From Treponema sp. (lineage in GTDB: Bacteria; Spirochaetota; Spirochaetia; Treponematales; Breznakiellaceae): 5,187 nt of DNA. The position numbers were made by a program, and so were the translations under genes. The notes below the pieces were generated by a model, which was not told the origin of the DNA, did not search any database, and saw nothing but the letters and a program-made list of their open reading frames with translations. Of the stretch, positions 1-4,495 are shown in pieces. Every line of letters starts with the position of its first letter. Position 1 is the stretch's first letter. Location of the stretch: assembly GCA_031263435.1 (NCBI GenBank), contig JAISFT010000167.1:1-5187 (forward strand), written 5' to 3'.

Positions 1-488
1 CCAAAGACCTTATAGGCGTCCCCATCCAGAATACAAACCTGGAGGATCTTCTCGTCAGGGTTCACAATCCAGTACTCCCGGACCCCGGCCTGGCGGTAGG
101 CGTTGAACTTGTAGAGAAAATCGTGCCGGGCGGTAGAGGGGGAAAGGATCTCCACCACCATATCCGGCGCTCCCCTGCAGCCCTGGTCGTCCAGTTTGGC
201 AGGGTCGCAGACCACAGTAATATCGGGCTCAAAGAAGGTGTCATCGCTGTTGTCCTCCCTGGGGAAAAGCCGGACCCCAAAGGGCGCGGGGTAAACCCTG
301 CAGACCGTCCCCCTGCAAAAGGCGTAGATCTGGGCGAACAATTCCATCAGGATCTCCTGGTGGATCCGGTTTGGGAGAGCCATCAGGCAAGCCTCGCCCC
401 CAAACAACTCATATCGCTCCCCCTCATCCCAGGTAAGGACATCGGCATACGTGTAGTACATCTCTTCTTTTTCACGGACCAAGGGCAT
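1..488 (-). CDS. Uma2-family (DUF820) PD-(D/E)XK nuclease-fold protein, 3' end outside window
   Basis: The frame is open for 162 codons from an ATG whose complement lies at 486-488 and runs off the left edge; family members are usually about 180-200 residues, so only a short C-terminus is missing. Seen in the sequence: an N-terminal TYADVLTWDEGERYEL segment (residues 13-28), the EPDITVVC strand (87-94), VVEILSPST (111-119), and YKFNAYRQAGVREYWIVNP (126-144). These are the hallmark blocks of Uma2 proteins. By family knowledge Asp89, Glu113 and a Lys near 127 would be the metal-binding and catalytic residues of the PD-(D/E)XK fold. The biological role of Uma2 proteins is largely unknown; they are abundant, patchily distributed accessory genes. 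The start is supported by an AGGGAGGT-like ribosome binding site about 6 bp upstream. It is divergent from the HPt gene across a 609-bp gap. The family call is firm; nuclease activity is not shown. Confidence 0.9.
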   Translation of the reverse strand, partial: MPLVREKEEMYYTYADVLTWDEGERYELFGGEACLMALPNRIHQEILMELFAQIYAFCRGTVCRVYPAPFGVRLFPREDNSDDTFFEPDITVVCDPAKLDDQGCRGAPDMVVEILSPSTARHDFLYKFNAYRQAGVREYWIVNPDEKILQVCILDGDAYKVF

Positions 489-494
489 AATGAA

Positions 495-500
495 CCTCCC
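495..500 (-). promoter_or_regulatory. Ribosome binding site of the Uma2 gene
   Basis: The complement reads GGGAGG, followed by TTCATT and then the ATG ending at 488. The 6-bp spacing is good and fixes the start codon. No other in-frame ATG further upstream has a comparable site. Confidence 0.75.
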
Positions 501-610
501 TATTATCATAATGGCCGGGGCAAGCCCCATCTACAATCTCCCGCCGCCAGGATAAACGCCAAGGAATTTTGGGCGCATCCGGCTTGCGCCGGACCGGACT
601 ATCCGCCCAG

Positions 611-634
611 CCAAAAACCCGCCAGGGTTTTTGG
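611..634. other. Perfect 10-bp hairpin (possible terminator or leader structure)
   Basis: CCAAAAACCC (611-620) and GGGTTTTTGG (625-634) are exact reverse complements around the loop GCCA. The T-run is inside the stem rather than after it, so it is not a standard Rho-independent terminator. On the plus strand it is followed by TTCTGTTCGGTT, which is only moderately T-rich. It lies about 120 bp upstream of the Uma2 start. It could therefore sit in that gene's leader, or insulate it from plus-strand transcription. Confidence 0.4.
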
Positions 635-648
635 TTCTGTTCGGTTAT

Positions 649-692
649 CTTGAGGCACGACCAGCATAACTTGACACTCAAGCCATGCTTGA
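649..692. promoter_or_regulatory. Cluster of CTTGA/TCAAG half-sites (possible operator)
   Basis: CTTGA occurs at 649-653, 670-674 and 688-692, and its complement TCAAG at 678-682. The last three form two adjoining perfect palindromes: CTTGA-CAC-TCAAG, and TCAAGC-CAT-GCTTGA (678-692). The first two copies are 21 bp apart, about two helical turns. The cluster contains a TTGACA (671-676) that matches a -35 box, but no convincing -10 box follows at 16-18 bp. Binding by a dimeric regulator is inference. Confidence 0.35.
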
Positions 693-720
693 CTTGGCAT
701 AAAACCCCGTTGAACCAAAC

Positions 721-1032
721 AAGATTGTGTACGGCAGAGCCGTGGCAAAGCGTTTACGTTTGTAGAAGGCTGCAGATCCTCTCCATGATTGCTGTGGCAG
801 GGGAGCGCCAGGGCATAGCCCCCGGGAAAATATTTGGAATTCCCTGCCGGAGCGTATCGAAGATACGACATATCGCAGATATGACGTATCGAAGATAGCG
901 CAGGCAGATTCTACAAGCGTTTTCCCGGAGGCTATGCCCTGGCGCTCCCCTGCCACAGCGTATCATAGATAGCGGAGGCAGACTCTACAAGCTTTTTTCC
1001 GGGCTTTGCCCTGCTCTTGCTGTACATGATTA
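721..1032. repeat. Nested imperfect palindrome of about 310 bp, MITE/REP-like
   Basis: The core arms at 791-830 and 920-959 are reverse complements over 40 bp with one mismatch (821 with 929); 30 bp of this, 791-820 with 930-959, is exact. Weaker pairing continues outward through TTGTAGA (760-766 with 984-990), GGCAAAGC (744-751 with 1003-1010) and TGTAC (728-732 with 1022-1026). All these pairs share a centre near 875-877, which is the middle of a small hairpin. The right half also contains a direct repeat: 885-941 resembles 959-1013, a 74-bp shift. The element looks built from nested copies of one unit. No transposase and no clear target duplication are visible. A MITE or a BIME-like REP cluster is the best guess. 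Its right end lies about 66 bp upstream of the HPt start codon, so it could also affect that gene's transcription. Confidence 0.75.
853..900. repeat. Three tandem 16-bp mini-hairpin units at the palindrome centre
   Basis: Units begin at 853, 869 and 885 with a strict 16-bp period. Unit 1 is CGTATC-GAA-GATACG plus A, a perfect 6-bp stem. Unit 2 is CATATC-GCA-GATATG plus A, also a perfect stem despite differing in sequence, which is a compensated change. Unit 3 is CGTATC-GAA-GATAGCG, with an imperfect stem. A fourth diverged copy, CGTATCATAGATAGCG, lies at 959-974 next to the right core arm. There are no spacers, so this is not a CRISPR array. Confidence 0.7.
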
Positions 1033-1046
1033 GAGTACGGTATTTT
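1017..1046 (+). promoter_or_regulatory. Weak candidate promoter for the HPt-cyclase unit
   Basis: TTGCTG (1017-1022) and TATTTT (1041-1046) are 18 bp apart and match the -35 and -10 consensus only partly. The -35 part would lie in the outer arm of the palindrome. A 5-bp hairpin (TCTCT-GAC-AGAGA, 1046-1058) follows. This is a weak pattern match; the true start may lie elsewhere. Confidence 0.2.
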
Positions 1047-1097
1047 CTCTGACAGAGATCGTCGTGTACGCCGGGATTAAACGAGGAGGCTGTTACG

Positions 1098-1796
1098 ATG
1101 GATAGAAACATACCCATAAACATCGAAGGACTGGATACACAGCAGGGAATGGCCATGACCGGCGGAACCCCGGAGGCCTACGGTACTGTGCTGGAGGTCT
1201 ACTGCCGGGATGTGGAAGATCGCCTGAAAACCCTGGCGGCCTTCGAGGACGGGGGCTGCCCCCCGGAGGACTTGCCCGGTTTTGTCAGCCAGGTCCACGC
1301 CTTAAAAAGCGCCTCCGCTTCTATAGGGGCCGCGGCCCTTTCGGTAACGGCCGCGGAACTGGAAGCCGCCGGCAGAAGGGGGGACCGGGAATGTATCCAA
1401 AGGGCCTTGGGGGCGTTCCGCCGTTCTCTGGACAGTACCGCTGCCCGCATAAACGCCGCCCTACAGAGCCGGGCCGCCTTGCGGAGCCAAGCCTTGCGAA
1501 GTCAGGCAGCCCAAGACCGGGACCTGCCGCAGGACTCCGGTCCTGGCGGTGAACAGGCGCGGGAACTGCTCCTGGGCTTAAAAGCGGCCCTGGAAGCGGA
1601 AAACATCGAAAACATCGACCGTTTTATCAGCGATCTGGAAGCCCTGCCCCTCTCCGGGCCGCTCAGGAAAGCCTGCGATGATATTTCCGGCAACGTGCTT
1701 ATCTGCGAATTCCCCGCGGCCATAGCGGTCATTGACAAACTGCCGCCCTTTCATTCAAAAATTACCGGCATGGAGTCTGAAACAGACAAAGCTTAA
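1098..1796 (+). CDS. Stand-alone HPt (histidine phosphotransfer) domain protein
   Basis: A 232-residue cytoplasmic protein. The N-terminal HPt domain (about 5-120) starts with the usual IEGLDTQQGMAMTGGTPEAY lead-in and carries HALKSASASIGA, with His67 as the expected phosphoryl acceptor and Lys70 and Gly77 at the conserved positions. A linker holds the tandem pentapeptide ALRSQ-ALRSQ (127-136). The C-terminal part (about 150-215, LLLGLKAALEAENIENIDRF onward) is a helical tail of the kind found after HPt modules at the end of hybrid histidine kinases. No kinase or receiver domain is present. The role inferred is to relay phosphate from a kinase encoded elsewhere to the receiver of the cyclase encoded 32 bp downstream. 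The ATG at 1098 has a GAGGAGG site (1083-1089) 8 bp upstream. The protein may have been detached from a hybrid kinase; that is inference. Confidence 0.85.
   Translation: MDRNIPINIEGLDTQQGMAMTGGTPEAYGTVLEVYCRDVEDRLKTLAAFEDGGCPPEDLPGFVSQVHALKSASASIGAAALSVTAAELEAAGRRGDRECIQRALGAFRRSLDSTAARINAALQSRAALRSQALRSQAAQDRDLPQDSGPGGEQARELLLGLKAALEAENIENIDRFISDLEALPLSGPLRKACDDISGNVLICEFPAAIAVIDKLPPFHSKITGMESETDKA
1476..1505 (+). repeat. Codon-aligned 15-bp tandem duplication inside the HPt gene
   Basis: The 15-mers at 1476-1490 and 1491-1505 differ at three bases, all at third codon positions, and both encode Ala-Leu-Arg-Ser-Gln (residues 127-131 and 132-136). The repeat lies in the linker between the HPt domain and the helical tail. 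Confidence 0.8.
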
Positions 1797-1800
1797 CCCC

Positions 1801-1814
1801 GCGGTAAAAACCGC
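1801..1814 (+). other. Small hairpin between the HPt and cyclase genes
   Basis: GCGGT-AAAA-ACCGC forms a perfect 5-bp stem directly after the HPt stop codon and just before the AAGGA ribosome binding site (1816-1820 region) of the cyclase gene. There is no T-run, so it is not a terminator. A role in setting relative expression is possible but unproven. Confidence 0.3.
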
Positions 1815-1828
1815 CCAAGGATTTTGTT

Positions 1829-3139
1829 ATGGCCTATGAACGGGAACTTATTGTTCTGGTGGATGATAACCCGGCAAACCTGCGGACAGGGAAAAATGTT
1901 TTAAGCGGCCGCTACAATGTTTTTACCGTACCATCGGCAAAGAAGATGTTCGACATTCTGGAAAAAAATGTTCCCGCCCTCATCTTGCTGGATATCGACA
2001 TGCCTGTCATGAACGGATACGAGGCCATACAGATCCTCAAGGCCAAAGAGGAAACCTGCAATATCCCGGTTATATTTCTCACCGGCAAAACCGATACCGA
2101 TAACGAGCTTGAGGGCCTGAGCCTGGGGGCCATTGATTATATCACCAAGCCCTTCGTCCCTCCCCTCCTGCTCAAGCGCATCGAAGTACATCTGCTGGTG
2201 GAATCCCAGAAACGCAGGCTGGAACTTCAACAGCAGGAACTCAAGTATTACAACGCCTATCTTCAAAAGGCTTTTTCAACCTACCTTTCCGGGGAAGTTG
2301 TCCAGGACATCATGACCGATCCTTCCCGCCTGCAGCTTGGGGGATCCAAACGGCAGATGACCGCCGTCTTTACCGACATCCAGAATTTCTCCTCCCTGGC
2401 GGAAGAACTGGACCCGGAGGATCTGGTGCAGATCCTCAACATCTACCTTACCGGCCTGAGCGATAGTATCCTGGAACAGCGGGGCACCATAGATAAATAC
2501 GTCGGGGACGCCATCATAGCCTTTTTCGGGGCCCCCCTGGAAATTCCCGACCATGCCCTGCGGGCCTGTACCGCGGCGGTTTTGATGAAACGGAAAGAGC
2601 GGGAACTGAACAGGGAATTCAGCGAAAACGGTTTAAGCCCCGCGCCCCTGCTCACCAGAATCGGCGTCAACACAGGCAGCATGGTGGTGGGAAACATGGG
2701 CAGCCAGCGGAAGATGAACTACACGATCATGGGGAACGCGGTAAATATCAGCTCCCGGCTTGAGGGGCTGAACAAGATGTACGGCACTTGGATTCTTGTC
2801 TCCGAAGATACGGTCCGCGAAACGGGGGATAATTTTCTTGTCCGCAGACTCGACCGGGTCAGGCTTGCGGGGATCCATACCCCCATACGGGTTTATGAAC
2901 TCATAGAATTCTCCGCGCTGGTAACGGAAGAACAGCGGAGGACGGTAGATATTTTTCATGAAGCCCTTGTTTATTTTGAAAAAAGAAACTGGGCCGCGGC
3001 GGAAACAGGTTTTCAACAGGCCCTCGATCTGACCCCCGGAGATAACCCCTCACAGGTATTTCTGGAACGCTGCAGGGAAAACATCCTGAACCCCCCGTCC
3101 CCGGACTGGGACGGGGTTTTTGAATTAAAATACAAGTAG
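1829..3139 (+). CDS. Receiver-domain adenylate cyclase (REC plus class III cyclase)
   Basis: A 436-residue soluble protein. Residues 5-120 form a CheY-like receiver with the acidic pair Asp12/Asp13, phosphoacceptor Asp55 (LILLDIDMPVMNG), Thr85 and Lys107 (ITKPF). A helical linker (about 116-160) leads into a class III nucleotide cyclase domain (about 170-355). Metal-binding aspartates are Asp183 (VFTDIQNFSS) and Asp227 (DKYVGDAIIAFFGAP). Lys223 and Thr299 (MNYTIMGNAVNISSRLE) occupy the purine-recognition positions, and Asn306 and Arg310 the transition-state positions. Lys plus Thr is the adenylate cyclase pattern of subclass IIIb, some of whose members respond to bicarbonate. A TPR-like C-terminal tail (about 365-436) follows. 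The expected reaction is ATP to cAMP plus pyrophosphate. All key residues are intact, so it should be active. Phosphate would come from the upstream HPt protein. The ATG follows an AAGGA site by 8 bp. Confidence 0.92.
   Translation: MAYERELIVLVDDNPANLRTGKNVLSGRYNVFTVPSAKKMFDILEKNVPALILLDIDMPVMNGYEAIQILKAKEETCNIPVIFLTGKTDTDNELEGLSLGAIDYITKPFVPPLLLKRIEVHLLVESQKRRLELQQQELKYYNAYLQKAFSTYLSGEVVQDIMTDPSRLQLGGSKRQMTAVFTDIQNFSSLAEELDPEDLVQILNIYLTGLSDSILEQRGTIDKYVGDAIIAFFGAPLEIPDHALRACTAAVLMKRKERELNREFSENGLSPAPLLTRIGVNTGSMVVGNMGSQRKMNYTIMGNAVNISSRLEGLNKMYGTWILVSEDTVRETGDNFLVRRLDRVRLAGIHTPIRVYELIEFSALVTEEQRRTVDIFHEALVYFEKRNWAAAETGFQQALDLTPGDNPSQVFLERCRENILNPPSPDWDGVFELKYK
3093..3121 (+). terminator. Terminator-like hairpin with T-run inside the cyclase coding end
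   Basis: CCCCGTCCC (3093-3101) and GGGACGGGG (3108-3116) form a perfect, GC-rich 9-bp stem with loop CGGACT, followed at once by five Ts (3117-3121). It looks like a Rho-independent terminator for plus-strand transcription. However, it ends 15 bp before the cyclase stop codon (3137-3139) and encodes the Pro-Ser-Pro-Asp-Trp-Asp-Gly-Val-Phe segment. No other terminator is visible in the 26 bp before the converging gene. On the minus strand it lacks a T-run. Confidence 0.5.
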
Positions 3140-3165
3140 CTTCGTTTGTAGCACCGGCCCGGAAT

Positions 3166-3804
3166 TTACACCTCTCCCCATAATCTGTCCAGCGATTCCA
3201 TAAATTTTCCCAGCATCTCCAGTATTCCCGGTTTCCGGTGCAGTTCTTTTTCTGCCGAGTCGCAGCAGGCCGCATACGCGTCGGAAAAATTTCTGAATTC
3301 ATTCCGGTAGTTCCGGTCATCCCCCGCCAGGGAAAGGGAATCCTGATCCGATCCGTAGATTAAAAAATAGCGCTTCGCATCTTCCCTAAGCTGAATACTT
3401 CGCACCACATCCTTTACCCGGTGCATGGACCGGACCGTGGTATTAAAATCGCTGATCTCAATAATATTAAGTTCCAGGGTATCCCCTTCACGAAACGTGG
3501 CGGCCAGGTACGAGATAAATTCACCGTAAAAGGCAGCCAGCGAAGGGTAGAATTCCCCAAAGAATTTTCCGGCGTTTTCCGCATTTTTCAGCATATAATC
3601 GCAGGGAACCCTGATTGTTACATGGCTGTTGCTCATGATCCTGCGGGCGGATCTTCGGAAAAGACGCAGAATCTCCTCCCCCAGTTTTTTGATTACCCGG
3701 GTGTTGATCAGGGCAAACCAGAAAAACGGAATGGAAAAGTGGGATTCAAAAAGACATTCGGTTTCTTCCCCATTATCCCGCAGCAGGTACGCATTGTTTG
3801 TCAT
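3166..3804 (-). CDS. Uncharacterised 212-residue helical protein
   Basis: I do not recognise this family. The frame encodes 212 residues. The N-terminal part (about 1-55) has a hydrophobic, aromatic patch, HFSIPFFWFALIN (22-34), then a basic stretch, RLFRRSARR. From 58 to 212 it is mixed alpha/beta or helical and rich in Phe, Tyr and charged residues (AGKFFGEFYPSLAAFYGEF at 78-96). The aromatic patch is short for a membrane span and no signal peptide is evident. Amino-acid composition and third-position G+C favour this strand over the opposing open frame. The start is uncertain: ATG at 3804 has GAGAGG directly abutting it, which is unusually close, while Met57 (3636) has AGGA about 4 bp upstream. 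The gene converges on the cyclase gene (26-bp gap) and diverges from the TetR gene, so a shared control region is likely. Confidence 0.7.
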   Translation of the reverse strand: MTNNAYLLRDNGEETECLFESHFSIPFFWFALINTRVIKKLGEEILRLFRRSARRIMSNSHVTIRVPCDYMLKNAENAGKFFGEFYPSLAAFYGEFISYLAATFREGDTLELNIIEISDFNTTVRSMHRVKDVVRSIQLREDAKRYFLIYGSDQDSLSLAGDDRNYRNEFRNFSDAYAACCDSAEKELHRKPGILEMLGKFMESLDRLWGEV

Positions 3805-3868
3805 CCTCTCATTATCGGCGCTTTTGGTGTCCCGCGGGCCGATTCGGGAGGACTTACTACACAGGATG

Positions 3869-3897
3869 TTGATTTTTTTACGATTCACCGTTATCCT
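3869..3897 (+). promoter_or_regulatory. Candidate promoter of the TetR-flavoprotein operon
   Basis: TTGATT (3869-3874) and TATCCT (3892-3897) are separated by 17 bp; each matches four of six consensus bases. A short inverted pair, AGGAT (3863-3867) and ATCCT (3893-3897), brackets the promoter and could be part of an autoregulatory operator. Transcription would begin about 15 bp before the start codon. This is a pattern match only. Confidence 0.35.
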
Positions 3898-3918
3898 GAA
3901 AATCCGGGGAGTATGCCA

Positions 3919-4488
3919 ATGGACGAAACGCCGGCGGATCGGCGGATCCGCAAGACCAGGGACCGGCTCAAGCAGGCCCTGATCAAGCTGCTTTTGAAGA
4001 AGGATCTTAAGGACATCACCGTCAGGGAGCTTGCGGAACTTGCGGATCTTAACCGCGGAACCTTTTATCTGCATTACCAGGATGTGCCGGAACTGTTCCG
4101 GCAGGTTGAAGAAGAACTGGTGGAGGAATTTTCGCAGTACATCGTGAAGTACAAGAATTATTCCGCAATTTTGCGCATGCCCATACTGGGCGATCTGTTT
4201 CAATACGTTACCCTGAACAAAGAGGTCTGCAGCGCCCTGCTCCGCTCCCGGGATTCAACCTTTGTCGTCCGGCTGTTCGAACTGATCCGCCCCGAATCCC
4301 CGGACGAATTCCGGCGCTATTACAGACGCTGGGACGAGAAGTACTGCGATTACTATTACGATTTTATCTGCTACGGGGCCTTTGCCATGCTGCGGCGCTG
4401 GCTGGAGGCCGGGATGAAGGAAAGCGTAGAACAGATAAGCCTGATGGTGGACAAGATGATTAGTAATTGTATCGAAAATATTGCATGA
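3919..4488 (+). CDS. TetR/AcrR-family transcriptional regulator
   Basis: A 189-residue protein. The N-terminal helix-turn-helix domain (about 10-57) shows the TetR pattern: RKTRDRLKQALIKLLLKKD, then ITVRELAELADL and the recognition helix region LNRGTFYLHYQD (44-55). The C-terminal half, ending YDFICYGAFAMLRRWLEAGM and a further helix, resembles the TetR_C_8 (DhaS-like) type of ligand/dimer domain, a common one in anaerobes. Such proteins usually repress nearby genes and are released by a small ligand; the ligand here is unknown. ATG 3919 was preferred to ATG 3913 because GGGGA (3906-3910) is 8 bp away from the former and only 2 bp from the latter. A 7-bp hairpin, GCGGATC-GGCG-GATCCGC (3934-3951), lies in codons 6-11. 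The stop codon overlaps the ribosome binding site of the next gene, so both are probably co-expressed. Confidence 0.88.
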   Translation: MDETPADRRIRKTRDRLKQALIKLLLKKDLKDITVRELAELADLNRGTFYLHYQDVPELFRQVEEELVEEFSQYIVKYKNYSAILRMPILGDLFQYVTLNKEVCSALLRSRDSTFVVRLFELIRPESPDEFRRYYRRWDEKYCDYYYDFICYGAFAMLRRWLEAGMKESVEQISLMVDKMISNCIENIA

Positions 4489-4490
4489 GG
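4487..4490 (+). promoter_or_regulatory. Ribosome binding site overlapping the TetR stop codon
   Basis: GAGG at 4487-4490 overlaps the TGA stop (4486-4488) of the TetR gene. Two consecutive ATGs follow at 4493 and 4496. The 5-bp spacing favours 4496; 4493 would add one Met. The overlap suggests translational coupling. Confidence 0.6.
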
Positions 4491-4495
4491 TAATG

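Larger units (their letters stand above)
489..1097. other. 609-bp gene-free region rich in inverted repeats
   Basis: No open frame here resembles a protein. The short frames that cross it are either antisense to the Uma2 gene or translations of the inverted repeat, which give similar peptides on both strands and in several places. The stretch holds the divergent upstream regions of the Uma2 and HPt genes, a perfect 10-bp hairpin, a cluster of CTTGA half-sites and a roughly 310-bp nested palindrome, each listed separately. A small 6-bp hairpin with loop TTGC also lies at 578-593. No tRNA-like cloverleaf was seen. Confidence 0.75.

Noticed and set aside
123..653. 176-codon plus-strand open frame
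   Set aside because: It is antisense to the clearly recognisable Uma2 gene over most of its length, has no ribosome binding site and resembles no family.
671..700. TTGACA as the -35 box of a plus-strand promoter
   Set aside because: No reasonable -10 hexamer lies 16-18 bp downstream (TTGGCA or TGGCAT at best), and it is about 400 bp from the next plus-strand gene.
569..966. Several short open frames within the palindrome on both strands
   Set aside because: They give near-copies of the same peptide because the DNA is an inverted repeat; none has a credible ribosome binding site or domain.
853..974. CRISPR-like array of short repeats
   Set aside because: Units are 16 bp, directly abutting, self-complementary and without spacers; no cas gene is present.
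3140..3165. Intergenic terminator between the converging genes
   Set aside because: The 26 bp hold only a CCGG-C-CCGG dyad with no T-run in either direction.
3421..3912. Long plus-strand extension upstream of the TetR start, open for another 164 codons
   Set aside because: It is antisense to the 212-residue minus-strand gene. The translated segment has no TetR-like features, while GGGGA at 3906-3910 supports a start at 3919.
3805..4203. N-terminal extension of the minus-strand 212-residue gene into the TetR coding region
   Set aside because: The extra 133 codons lie largely antisense to the TetR helix-turn-helix domain, and the next in-frame ATG with any plausible role is at 3804.
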